A DNA stretch of 64,000 nt, taken from contig CAVZCU010000011.1 of the NCBI GenBank assembly GCA_963773845.1, positions 434,001 to 498,000 of the forward strand, in the 5' to 3' direction. The stretch's first letter is position 1. The number at the start of each line of letters is the position of its first letter. The notes under the pieces were generated by a model. It made no database searches, was not told the origin of the DNA, and saw only the letters and a program-made list of their open reading frames with translations. This document shows, piece after piece, positions 46,988-55,895 of this stretch. The DNA comes from SIAJ01 sp963773845 (GTDB lineage Bacteria; Planctomycetota; Planctomycetia; Gemmatales; Gemmataceae). Position numbers and translations under genes: made by a program.

Positions 46988-48001
46988 TTACCGGATCCGG
47001 AGGCGCCGGGAATTGCCGGTTGAGCTTTCCGCCATGACGCGAGTCAATTCGTCGAGCAATTCGTCGGGCTTGTCGAAGCGATCGGCCGGCGACTTGGCCA
47101 TCATCCGCAAGAGCACTTCGGAAAATCGGAGCATTCCCGGCTCCTGGACGTGGTCGTATGCGGGCACGGCGATTTCGTTCATATGGGCCAACACCATCTG
47201 GGTTGGCTTGCGGTAATTGAATGGCAGCTTGCCGGTGACGGCATGATAGAGCGCGCAGCCCAGGCCATAGACATCGGTGCGGTGATCGAACGGCCGGCCG
47301 GGTCGAGCCATTTCGGGCGCGATGTAGGCGGGAGTGCCAATGAACCGAATCGTGTCGGCCGACGGCGATTCCGGCAGTTCCTCGCCAACGTCGCCGGCCA
47401 TTCCCCAGTCGATGACCTTGACGTCGCCGGCCGGCGTCACCAGCAGGTTGTCCGGCTTCACATCGCGATGAACAATGCGCTGCCGCCAGGCGGACGCCAA
47501 ACCTTCGATCGACTTAATCGCGATCCGGATTGCCAGCCGCGGGGCAATCCGCCCGCCGTGGCTGGCCCGCAGTTGTTCGAGTGTCAGGCTCTCGATGTAT
47601 TCCGTGGCGAGATGCGGCATCTCGGCGTCATCGCGGTAGTCCCATAGGCGAGCGACGTTTGCATGATTGAGGCGGGCCAGGGCGCGAAACTCGGACCGCA
47701 GGTGGGTTGCCAGCACTGGGCGGTCGGCCCGGCGACGCGGCGACAGGACCTTGACCGCCACCGGCAGCCGGAGATCCCACAACTCGCCCAAGAACACGGT
47801 GCTGTTGCGGCCGGCCGCCATGTGCGTGTGAATCCGGCATCGGCCTAGAAAGGTTCCCAGCGGAGGGAGGGGTGTTTCGTCCGGTTCGTGAGCATCGGCA
47901 AAGGTCGACGCCTTGCCGATCACGGCCGTCTGCATGACGTCGCTCGAGTCCAACTCCGCGGACAGGTGCGGGTGTTCCACGACGGATGCGGCCGCTGGCA
48001 T
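46988..48001 (-). CDS. Ser/Thr protein kinase, short soluble form with DWG motif
   Basis: 337 residues with no membrane segment. Kinase landmarks: AAGRNSTVFLGE loop near 62-73, VAVK lysine K84, HRDVKPDN with D180, then IDWG at 197-200 in place of the usual DFG, and GTPAYIAPEMA activation segment. The metal-binding Asp (198) is kept; the Phe-to-Trp change is unusual but compatible with activity. The loop lacks the classical GxGxxG pattern. The C-terminus ends shortly after the kinase fold. It is the last gene of a minus-strand run, with a hairpin in the 184-bp upstream gap. Substrate unknown. Confidence 0.88.
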   Translation of the reverse strand: MPAAASVVEHPHLSAELDSSDVMQTAVIGKASTFADAHEPDETPLPPLGTFLGRCRIHTHMAAGRNSTVFLGELWDLRLPVAVKVLSPRRRADRPVLATHLRSEFRALARLNHANVARLWDYRDDAEMPHLATEYIESLTLEQLRASHGGRIAPRLAIRIAIKSIEGLASAWRQRIVHRDVKPDNLLVTPAGDVKVIDWGMAGDVGEELPESPSADTIRFIGTPAYIAPEMARPGRPFDHRTDVYGLGCALYHAVTGKLPFNYRKPTQMVLAHMNEIAVPAYDHVQEPGMLRFSEVLLRMMAKSPADRFDKPDELLDELTRVMAESSTGNSRRLRIR

Positions 48002-48094
48002 CGATGAATCTCGGGATTGTGCCGACCGATCTCAATTTCTCCATACAAGGAATGCTGACTAATCTGCCGTCGGGCGCTGGGAATACCGAGAATC

Positions 48095-48119
48095 CGGTCG
48101 CGCCGATGAGGCGCGACCG
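48095..48119 (-). terminator. 10-bp GC-rich hairpin downstream of carboxypeptidase gene
   Basis: cggtcgcgcc (48,095-48,104), loop gatga, ggcgcgaccg (48,110-48,119). It lies 66 bp past the stop of the upstream minus-strand gene and could be its terminator. No T-run, so confidence is moderate. Confidence 0.5.
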
Positions 48120-48185
48120 TTGAATAAAGTGAACTTCCGGGGAATTCGATTTGATCGTTAGAAACGATACAGCCCCGCATCTCTG

Positions 48186-49697
48186 CTACAGATCATACAA
48201 CCGTCCGTATTTGTCGCGCAAATAGGCGATGAGCTGGGCATGGCCCAGGCCCTCACCCGTCACGCGCCGGCACAATTCATCCGATCGATACGATCGCCCG
48301 GGGCGATGCACTTTCTCGTTCAACCAGGTTTTGAGCCGGCCAAACTCACCTCGAGTGAAGTCGTCTTCGAGACCTGGCAATTGCTTTCGGGCGGCCGCCA
48401 TGAACTCGGCGGAATAAAGGTTGCCGAGCGTGTAGGTCGGGAAATAGCCGATGCCGCCCATGCTCCAGTGAATGTCCTGTAAACATCCCCGGCGGTCGTC
48501 GGGCGGCGTCAGGCCGAACATCTTCTGGAAGCGATCATTCCAGGCGCCCGGCACGTCGGCGGGCTTGAGGTCGCCGGACATGAGACCCAGTTCCATCTCA
48601 AAGCGCAAAATGATGTGAAGGTTGTAAGTCGCCTCGTCGGCCTCAACGCGGATCAATGATGGCCGGGACTCGTTGATCGCAAAGTAGAAATCGTCGAGCG
48701 GAATGTCGGCCAATGCTGTCGGAAATGCCTGCTGGGCTTTCGCATAAAAGTGCTGCCAGAACGGGCGGCCGCGGCCGACCTGGTTTTCCCATAGGCGCGA
48801 CTGCGACTCATGAATGCCGAGCGAGCAGAATGTTCCGAGCGGCGTGCCGAAGTGATCGGCTAGCAATCCCTGATCGTAGATGCCGTGCCCCGCTTCGTGA
48901 AGCACGCCAAAGAACGCCTCGTTGAAGAAGCGCGGATTGTAGCGAGTGGTGATGCGGCAATCGCCCGGTCCAATGCCGGAACAGAACGGGTGGGTCGTGA
49001 CATCGAGCCGGCCGGCCTGGAAGTTGAAACCGATCGCCTCGGCAGCGGCGCGAGCGAACGCCGCCTGGGCGTCGACCGAGTATTCCCGTTCCAAAATGTC
49101 GCGTCGCGGCTTGCGCTTTGATTGCCCGATGGCCGCGATCAACGGCACCAATTCCGCCGAGAGTGCAGCAAAGACCTGGCGAACCTCCCCGGCGGTTGCT
49201 CCCGGTTCGTATTCGTCCAAGAGGGCGTCGTAAGGATGTTCCTTGTAACCGACGGCATCCGCCTCCCGGCGTTTCAGGGCAACGACCTTCTCCAGCCACG
49301 GCTGAAATGCGGCAAAATCGTTCTCGGCGCGTGCCTCCTGCCAAACCTGCTGCGCCCGCGTCGTCACGCGGGCGATTTCTTCGACCAGTTCCTTGGGAAG
49401 CTTGACGGCTCGATCGTTGGCACGACGAATCTCGCGAACGTTGATCGCTTCGGGCGAGTCCGCGTTCTTGACGAGCGGCGAGCCCTCGACGGCCGCGAGG
49501 CACTCACCGATTTTCGGATCGATCGCCATTTCATGCGTGAGCCGGGCAAGCAGGCCCATCTGGTCGCCGCGAAATGCAGAGCCATCGTGCGGCATGTAAG
49601 TGCGCTCGTCCCAGCCGAGCAGCGCTCCGCACGAAGCCAGCAAGGCGGCTTCCTTGGTTCGGCGAATCAATTCGGCATAAGCGTCGTTCGGTGTCAT
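48186..49697 (-). CDS. Carboxypeptidase Taq family metallopeptidase (M32)
   Basis: 503 residues, the usual length for M32 enzymes, which remove C-terminal residues with a zinc ion in the cytoplasm. The zinc motif HEAGHGIYDQG starts at H267, and GIHESQSRLWEN supplies the next family motif with the third ligand Glu. The N-terminal ALLASCGALLGWDERTYMP is also family-typical. No signal peptide. ATG 49,697 (MTPNDAYAEL) is preferred over an in-frame ATG 25 codons upstream because it fits the family start; no strong SD is visible. It is separated from the next upstream gene by a spacer with a large inverted repeat. Confidence 0.93.
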   Translation of the reverse strand: MTPNDAYAELIRRTKEAALLASCGALLGWDERTYMPHDGSAFRGDQMGLLARLTHEMAIDPKIGECLAAVEGSPLVKNADSPEAINVREIRRANDRAVKLPKELVEEIARVTTRAQQVWQEARAENDFAAFQPWLEKVVALKRREADAVGYKEHPYDALLDEYEPGATAGEVRQVFAALSAELVPLIAAIGQSKRKPRRDILEREYSVDAQAAFARAAAEAIGFNFQAGRLDVTTHPFCSGIGPGDCRITTRYNPRFFNEAFFGVLHEAGHGIYDQGLLADHFGTPLGTFCSLGIHESQSRLWENQVGRGRPFWQHFYAKAQQAFPTALADIPLDDFYFAINESRPSLIRVEADEATYNLHIILRFEMELGLMSGDLKPADVPGAWNDRFQKMFGLTPPDDRRGCLQDIHWSMGGIGYFPTYTLGNLYSAEFMAAARKQLPGLEDDFTRGEFGRLKTWLNEKVHRPGRSYRSDELCRRVTGEGLGHAQLIAYLRDKYGRLYDL

Positions 49698-49836
49698 CGG
49701 GATTGGCTCGTATTCGTGTCCGTAGTTCAGCTTAGACGAGTTCAAGAGCGGCTTTCCATTGCTGCCTGTCATTCAACCAGTCGGTCGCTCCAAATTGGAA
49801 TGCAGAGGCCGACGCGGTTTGAACTACTTTGGCGAG

Positions 49837-49933
49837 GGCGAGCGTCGAGCCGTCAGGCCGACGTGAACCTGCCCCATCAATTGACTTGACTGCGGGGTAA
49901 AGTCCACGTCGGCCTGACGGCTCGACGCTCGCC
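49837..49933. repeat. Perfect 29-bp inverted repeat with 39-nt spacer
   Basis: Left arm 49,837-49,865 (starts ggcgagcgtcgagccgtc), right arm 49,905-49,933; all 29 pairs match. The inner spacer continues the stem imperfectly (tgcccc and ggggta). It lies in the 264-bp gap between the oxidoreductase stop and the carboxypeptidase start; nothing else is recognised in that gap. Confidence 0.85.
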
Positions 49934-49961
49934 TTTGCCTTCGGATTCCGCCGCACGGCCG

Positions 49962-51392
49962 TCACACTTTCTCCGGCATCACGAACGGCTTGCGATAAAC
50001 GCGGCTCAGCAATGCATTCGCCTCCTTTGATCCTTCGCCGGTGAACCGCTCCGCGGCTGGATCGAGCGTCAGCGTTCGTCCGAGCCGGTAATTCGTCTTG
50101 TCGAGCTTCACGCCGACGCCGGTCAAGTTCTCCTGAATGTTCTGAAAAGTCTCGACCACTTCGCGGTTGTCGCCGAGCTTCGCCTTGCCGTCGAACGGCA
50201 CTTGTTCGCCGAGACGATAGGAAATGTTTGACAGATGGCACAAAGCCGCCGAGTAGTGGCCGTGCTCCGGGCCGGCATTGCAAACGGCCGGGTCCTGGCT
50301 GCGCACGGCGCGAATGAAGCTGCCGAACGCGCCGCCGGGGGTCACTTTTACGTCGAAAGCAGCCAGCTTCTCCGCCTTCCCGCCCGAGCGTGGATAGAAC
50401 AGGCCCCGCTCGATCCGCCCCTCGGTCGTGTAATACTCATTGCTCACTTTGAACTTGAATTTCGTCTTGTTCTCGACCAGGCCGCGGACTTCGAAGATCA
50501 AGAGCGTGTCGCCGAATTCCATGACCGCCATCTGCGTGTTCGGCGTCTGGCCCTGATCCTCGTAAGCGAATCGTCCGCCGATGCTCCAAACCTTGCTCGG
50601 CAGCGTGGCGCCCTTAATCGCCCAGCGGGCCACGTCTATTTCATGAACGCCCTGGTTGCCAATGTCGCCATTGCCGAAATCCCAGAACCAGTGCCAGTTG
50701 TAGTGGACCAGATTGTCGTGATACGGCTGTTCGTGCGCCGGCCCGAGCCAGATGTTGAAATCGAGCGCCTCGGGCGGCTTGCCCGTCGGCTTTTTGCCAA
50801 TGCTCCAGCGCGGCTTGCAGCAATAACCCTTGGAAACGAGCAGCTTGCCATACTTGCCCGACTGCACGGCCGCTATCTCGCTGGCGCGGCCGGCACTGCT
50901 GCGCTGTTGCGTGCCGTGCTGGACGATGCGCTTGTACTTACGGGCCGCCTCGACGACATGACGGCCTTCGCTGACGTCATGACTCATCGGCTTCTCGACG
51001 TATACGTCCTTGCCCGCCTGACACGCCCAGTAGGTCATCAATGAATGCCAGTGGTTCGGCGTGGCGATGGAGACGACATCCACTTCCTTGTCTTCGAGCG
51101 CCTTGCGGACGTCGGTCACGCATTTCGGGGCAACGCCGTATTGGGCAGTGATTGCCTTGCTGCGCGAGTTGAACAGACTTTGATCCGGGTCGACGAGATA
51201 GGTGATCTGGACTCCGGGGATCTTCAGATATTCGCTGATGTGAGCGGTGCCTCGACTGTGAATGCCGCAGACGGCGACGCGAATGGTGTCGTTGGCGCCC
51301 AGGACTCGGCCGGACGATTTGGTGCCGGCAATCGTAATGGTGGCGGCCGCTTCCAGTGTTGATTTGAAAAAGTCACGACGTGTTTGGTTCAT
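49962..51392 (-). CDS. Gfo/Idh/MocA-family oxidoreductase, Tat-exported
   Basis: 476 residues. A Tat signal (TRRDFFKSTLEAAATITIAG) comes first, then a Rossmann NAD(P)-binding half (IRVAVCGIHSRGTAH near 37-51) with ATPNHWHS and the family motif VYVEKPMSH near 131-138. A C-terminal alpha/beta substrate domain follows (GNQGVHEIDVARWAI). Members oxidise or rearrange sugars and inositols; planctomycetes carry many Tat-exported copies. Tat export fits folding with bound cofactor before transport. ATG 51,392 places the twin Arg at residues 5-6; an earlier in-frame start is rejected. Substrate cannot be told from sequence. Confidence 0.92.
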   Translation of the reverse strand: MNQTRRDFFKSTLEAAATITIAGTKSSGRVLGANDTIRVAVCGIHSRGTAHISEYLKIPGVQITYLVDPDQSLFNSRSKAITAQYGVAPKCVTDVRKALEDKEVDVVSIATPNHWHSLMTYWACQAGKDVYVEKPMSHDVSEGRHVVEAARKYKRIVQHGTQQRSSAGRASEIAAVQSGKYGKLLVSKGYCCKPRWSIGKKPTGKPPEALDFNIWLGPAHEQPYHDNLVHYNWHWFWDFGNGDIGNQGVHEIDVARWAIKGATLPSKVWSIGGRFAYEDQGQTPNTQMAVMEFGDTLLIFEVRGLVENKTKFKFKVSNEYYTTEGRIERGLFYPRSGGKAEKLAAFDVKVTPGGAFGSFIRAVRSQDPAVCNAGPEHGHYSAALCHLSNISYRLGEQVPFDGKAKLGDNREVVETFQNIQENLTGVGVKLDKTNYRLGRTLTLDPAAERFTGEGSKEANALLSRVYRKPFVMPEKV

Positions 51393-51473
51393 GACGGTGC
51401 TCCAATCGAATGGGTTGTGGCGTGATAAGAGTGTCCCCGATGAAGCCGCGGAAGGCAACGGACTTTTCGAAAA

Positions 51474-52400
51474 TCAGGCTCGACGGCCGGTGCGATACCA
51501 GTCGTGAATCGCGCTGGTCCGCTGGCAGTCGGGGCATGGGACCGAGGGGAACATGGACTTGCAATTCGGGCACACGCCGCCGTTGGCGAACAGGTCGAAG
51601 CGGTTGCGGCAGCGATCGCATATCCAGTAGTCGCCGGCCGGCGGCCGGGCGTGGCAATTGGGACACAGCGCCTGTGCGTGGTGGGGAATCGCCGCCATCT
51701 TGGCCAGCACCCGCGCTTGTTGGAAGCCCACGAACGAGCGGTAGCCCACGAAGATCGCCATGATCACGTACCACCAATACATGGAAATCAACGCGATCAC
51801 AATCACCACGGCGGCGACGACCAGGCCGATAACGCTCACGACCATCAGGCTCTTGGCCCGACCGATTATGAACCAGAGCAGTGATTGCAGGATTTGCCCA
51901 CCGTCGAGCGGGTAGACGGGAAGCAAGTTGAAGGCCAGTAAGACCGTGTTGATTGCCGCCAGCGACCAAAGGAATTGAAGCACGTCCTTGTCCGTCTCTG
52001 CCATCCCTTGCGACGAGGCCAGCGCAAATGCACCCCAGGTGATCGGAAGAAGTACAACATTGACCAGCGGGCCGGCCGCGACGGTCCAGAGCACGGCTCC
52101 CGGTCGTGGCGGCGGATTGCCAAAGGCAATCCCTCCTAGAGGCCACAGAACAATTCGATCCGCCTTGCCGCCGACTTGCCGGCAAGCAAGCGCATGTCCA
52201 AATTCATGGAGCAGCACGATGGCGAATAGCGACAAATACTCGGCGATGTTCCAGAACTGTGATCCATACAGCCCGGCCCGATCCTGAATCTCGTACGCCG
52301 CGACCAGGAGCCACGACCAGTGCACGAAAACCGAGATCCCGGCGACCTGAAAGATTCTCAGAGAACCCGATAGCGGCGTCGACGTGTTGGGTGGCGGCAT
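51474..52400 (-). CDS. Site-2 protease-like M50 metallopeptidase with C-terminal zinc ribbons
   Basis: 308 residues. A membrane metalloprotease core has HEFGH at 65-69 in a hydrophobic helix (LSLFAIVLLHEFGHALA) and the second motif NLLPVYPLDGG at 158-168. Further helices lie near 183-218. Residues 246-295 hold Cys pairs (CPNCHA, CDRC, CPNC, CPDC), a double zinc-ribbon-like tail. M50 proteases cut membrane-embedded substrates; the ribbon tail may bind partners in the cytoplasm (inference). ATG 52,400 follows the HEAT-protein stop by eight bases, so it is the last gene of the exporter operon. Confidence 0.9.
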   Translation of the reverse strand: MPPPNTSTPLSGSLRIFQVAGISVFVHWSWLLVAAYEIQDRAGLYGSQFWNIAEYLSLFAIVLLHEFGHALACRQVGGKADRIVLWPLGGIAFGNPPPRPGAVLWTVAAGPLVNVVLLPITWGAFALASSQGMAETDKDVLQFLWSLAAINTVLLAFNLLPVYPLDGGQILQSLLWFIIGRAKSLMVVSVIGLVVAAVVIVIALISMYWWYVIMAIFVGYRSFVGFQQARVLAKMAAIPHHAQALCPNCHARPPAGDYWICDRCRNRFDLFANGGVCPNCKSMFPSVPCPDCQRTSAIHDWYRTGRRA

Positions 52401-52408
52401 GGGAATTC

Positions 52409-54220
52409 TCAGCGAGTCGGTACCAGAAACCAATCCCTTTGCGCTGCCTCGACCATTCCGGGCGGCGGCAACGGGTCGCCAGTGATGGACGCGATTGCCC
52501 AGCGACAGGCATTTTCGATGCGGTCCGTCGTCGGCCCAGCTCCAGCCGCGTTGGTCAATACCATTACCGCGTGTTGGGCCCGCAGCCGCCCCAGGGCGAC
52601 GGCAGCGGCATAGCGAAGGCGCTCGTCGTCTGGCGTCATGCTCGGTACCGGAATTAGAGGCGTCTCCAGAAGGGTAACCAGCTCCCCGTCTGCTTTGCCT
52701 TCGTGCAGTCGGCCGAGTGTCCATGCGGAGGCCGCCCGCGTTTCCCCGCTGGCCACACTCCGGGAACGGGGAACAATCCTCCGAAGCAAGGCATCGCACG
52801 GCTTGTAATTTGCCTGTCCGAAGAATTGAATCAATTGCGAGAGCTGCCGATCGACGGCGTCGTCCGGCATATCACGAAGGTCGGCTGGGGGAGGATCCGA
52901 ACGCCAGTTTTGGTATCGGCGTTCGACGAACGCGAGAACCGCCGGAAGCGTGCTCGGTACCGCCAAAACGCGGATTCCCCAGCCGGCCGCCATCGCCACC
53001 TCTGGCCGGTGCGACTTGAGCAGTTCCAGCAATCGATTGGTGATGGATTTCTCGCTCAGATGCCCCAGGAGAAAGGTTGCCTGCTCCTGACCACGCCAAT
53101 CGTCGGCGTTGAGCACGCGGACGGCCTGCTCGATAATGGCACTGCGCGATTCGCGCTTGCCAGCCAGGTCGCGCAAGGCACGTTGAGCCTTGGCACGCAC
53201 ATCCGGATGGGCATCCGACAAGCGATCGGCGAGCAAGCGCACGTGTTCCTTGGAGGGTTGACGGAATAGGACCTCGACGGCGAGTTTCCGAACTTCCGAG
53301 TCCGGACTGGCCAAATCCTTGGAAATTGCTGGTACCGCTAGCTGCGGATCAATTTCGATGAGTCTCGCCAACGCCGCGGCGGCAACCGCCGGCTCGCGGT
53401 CGGCGGCCAACGATTGCAGGATCTGGACCGCGTCGTCGCCTTGATGTTTCCGCAACAGCGAAGCGGCGAGGAGTCGCGACTTTATTCCCCCGGAAGACGC
53501 GTCGAGCGCCAAGCTCTTCGCGTCCGTTTCGAACCCGGATGGACGAATAACGGCCAAAGAGCATGCGGCCGCCAATCGATAGGGGAAGGATTCATCGGGC
53601 GACAAAGCGAGTTCGCGCAGCTTGGCGATCGCCTTTTCCTCGCGCACGATTGCGAGCGCGTCCATTGCCAGGATCAGGCGCCGATGGCGTGGTGGGGGTT
53701 GATTCAATCGATCGAGCCAGATTGCTCGAGCGGGCTTGTAGTCCCATTTGGCCAGCGCGGGTTCGACAATTTCACGAAGTTCCGCCCCGCCCGACTCGGA
53801 CTGTTTGAGCAGCGAAGCAGCGGCGTCGCGTGCATCGAGTGCCACGAGCGCCCGAGCCGCTGCCAGGCGCACGGCGGGATGCTGATCGGCTCGATTCAAT
53901 TCGCGAGTCAGGGGCGCAATCGCGGCTTCCAGCCCCGTCATGCCGCGTTCACGGGCGAGCGCGAAGGTCGCGGCCGCTCGATAGCGCGTGTCCGCGTCGG
54001 GCCGCTCCAGGGCAGCCAACCAACGCTCGAGCGATCCTTTCGGAAAGGTCTTAACGACTTTGGCGACCGGAATCTCGGGATCGTGATTTAACGGAGAATC
54101 GGCCAATGGCTCCGCCGCGGAACCGATCGGAGCGGCCGCGAGCAGAACCGCAACAAGCCGCACGGTCGTCGCCATTACCGGTTTCTCCATTCTCGTTCGC
54201 AAGCTCACTGGCTGAGTCAT
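52409..54220 (-). CDS. Exported HEAT-repeat protein
   Basis: 603 residues. A signal peptide (VRLVAVLLAAAPIGSAAEP) is followed by alpha-helical HEAT-like repeats over most of its length, for example HPAVRLAAARALVALDARDA, DSEVRKLAVEVLFRQPSKEH and HPDVRAKAQRALRDLAG. HEAT arrays form protein-binding superhelices. The gene lies 19 bp after the ABC permease and eight bp before the M50 protease, so it probably works with the exporter. ATG 54,220 is backed by AGGGA about eight bases upstream; ATG 54,190 or 54,175 would give a more typical signal peptide and cannot be excluded. Confidence 0.82.
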   Translation of the reverse strand: MTQPVSLRTRMEKPVMATTVRLVAVLLAAAPIGSAAEPLADSPLNHDPEIPVAKVVKTFPKGSLERWLAALERPDADTRYRAAATFALARERGMTGLEAAIAPLTRELNRADQHPAVRLAAARALVALDARDAAASLLKQSESGGAELREIVEPALAKWDYKPARAIWLDRLNQPPPRHRRLILAMDALAIVREEKAIAKLRELALSPDESFPYRLAAACSLAVIRPSGFETDAKSLALDASSGGIKSRLLAASLLRKHQGDDAVQILQSLAADREPAVAAAALARLIEIDPQLAVPAISKDLASPDSEVRKLAVEVLFRQPSKEHVRLLADRLSDAHPDVRAKAQRALRDLAGKRESRSAIIEQAVRVLNADDWRGQEQATFLLGHLSEKSITNRLLELLKSHRPEVAMAAGWGIRVLAVPSTLPAVLAFVERRYQNWRSDPPPADLRDMPDDAVDRQLSQLIQFFGQANYKPCDALLRRIVPRSRSVASGETRAASAWTLGRLHEGKADGELVTLLETPLIPVPSMTPDDERLRYAAAVALGRLRAQHAVMVLTNAAGAGPTTDRIENACRWAIASITGDPLPPPGMVEAAQRDWFLVPTR

Positions 54221-54239
54221 CGATCAAGTCCCTGTGGAT

Positions 54240-55895
54240 TTACTCCGGTCGATAGAGCTGCCGAGTACGAACAATCAGAATCGCGAGCAGCGCCACGCTG
54301 GCCGAGCCGATCAGCCACCAGTTCATCGGCAGAAGCTGATAAGCGGTAAATCCGGGGGTGTCGGAGGCTCTCAGGGCGGCCGCGACCGGATCAATCATCA
54401 ATGCGGTCTCAACCGTCCGATGGCCGAACGGAGCTTCTCGTCCCAGCCAGACAAGGAGCGGTGCAACGCAGACCGCGACGACGGTCATATAGGAAGCCGC
54501 GGTTGCCGCGGCGGTTGACCGAAACACGCTGCTGGCGGCCGCTGCCACGAGCACGGCGAAGACTGCGGTCAAGCCCATGCACGTCATGACTCTGGCAATT
54601 TGGTGCGTCAACTCCGGCTTCACCGTGGTCAGGACCACGTAGCCGGGCAGAGTCGCGGCCATCAACAAGACGACGGGCCAGGCAACCGAGTACAGCTTGC
54701 CACGAATGATCTTCGCGGGCGACAAAGGCGTCAGCCGCATCAACTGCCAACCGCCTGACTCGCGTTCGGCACTGATCAAGCCCGCCGCGAGGCTCGGGAC
54801 GAACAGAACGAGAATGAGCGTTTGCAGAATGACCAGCGCCCCACCGATCACCTCGATGCCCCACCCGAGCGCTCCCACGACGGCCAATACGCTCAGCGCG
54901 AGCGAAAGGATTGCCGCCAAAGCCAGCAGTCGCAACGTCCAGTCGGAGCGGCCGAAGCGGCGAGTTCGAAATTCCTTCACCATTACCGGGTTGACCAGAA
55001 GACTCGTGCTTCCGGATCGCCGGCGCGGATCGACGAGGAAGATCAAGCGTCGAATGAGTCGACCGCGTAACTTGCGATCCTGGGTCATGATGCCGGGCGG
55101 CCGCGGCCGATCGAGCGGCGTGAAGTACAGCCGGGCCAGCGTCAGCGCCGAGGCCAGGAGCGACATTCCCGTCGCCACGATCAGATAACGGACGACGGCG
55201 CCCGAGGCATAACTCGTCCCCGGCATGCCCGCCTCGCCCTGACCGACGGCTTCCATCACGGCGGGGGCCGGCGAGAACGATCCGAGCCAGGCGGCCAGCA
55301 TGGCCATGTTCGGATCGTCGCGAGGCATCAACCAGTGTGCGAGCAGCGGCAGAACACAGATGGCCAAGACGACGGCATAGGTTGTGCGCAATGCCCCGTC
55401 GATGCTTTGCGCCCGGCTGCTGACCAGGAGTCCGAGGGCAGTCACCTGAAATGTGGCCGCGACAAGCACCACATAGAGGAGAACCACGCCGCCCTGACTC
55501 GTGGATCCGCCAAGAGCATCGCAAGCGGCAGCGCCCGGGATGGTGATGAGAAGCAGCAGCCCCGTGAATCCGAGCACGCCGCCGAGCTTGCCGAAATAAA
55601 TCGTCGCCACCGACAACGGGGAATTGAGCAGAAGAGGTAATGTCCCCCGCACTTTCTCACGGACGATGGCGGTCGCGGGGAATGCCGGAACCACGAGCAG
55701 CAGAGCGGTAAGCAATCCGTAGCCGAATACACGGAGCACTTGAAGCGCAATCGCTCCGTTGAGATCGCCGACGCCTTCGGCCGGCCAGCGCACAACCACG
55801 AGAATCGCCACGGCAATGGCGAGTACGACCTGGGCGGCGACGGCCTTGCGAGTGCGAAGGAGACCCACCAGCTCTCGCGTGAGAACGGGATTCAT
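54240..55895 (-). CDS. ABC transporter permease
   Basis: 551 residues with about twelve hydrophobic helices in two halves, each starting with an NPVLTREL/NPVMVKEF-like amphipathic segment (residue 1 and about 300). The pattern PLLLNSPLSVATIYFGKL and LMRLTPLSPAKIIRGKL is typical of ABC-2 type permeases that report or move large substrates across the inner membrane. It appears to be a duplication in one chain. The start overlaps the ATPase stop by four bases (ATGA), showing translational coupling. Substrate unknown. Confidence 0.9.
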   Translation of the reverse strand: MNPVLTRELVGLLRTRKAVAAQVVLAIAVAILVVVRWPAEGVGDLNGAIALQVLRVFGYGLLTALLLVVPAFPATAIVREKVRGTLPLLLNSPLSVATIYFGKLGGVLGFTGLLLLITIPGAAACDALGGSTSQGGVVLLYVVLVAATFQVTALGLLVSSRAQSIDGALRTTYAVVLAICVLPLLAHWLMPRDDPNMAMLAAWLGSFSPAPAVMEAVGQGEAGMPGTSYASGAVVRYLIVATGMSLLASALTLARLYFTPLDRPRPPGIMTQDRKLRGRLIRRLIFLVDPRRRSGSTSLLVNPVMVKEFRTRRFGRSDWTLRLLALAAILSLALSVLAVVGALGWGIEVIGGALVILQTLILVLFVPSLAAGLISAERESGGWQLMRLTPLSPAKIIRGKLYSVAWPVVLLMAATLPGYVVLTTVKPELTHQIARVMTCMGLTAVFAVLVAAAASSVFRSTAAATAASYMTVVAVCVAPLLVWLGREAPFGHRTVETALMIDPVAAALRASDTPGFTAYQLLPMNWWLIGSASVALLAILIVRTRQLYRPE

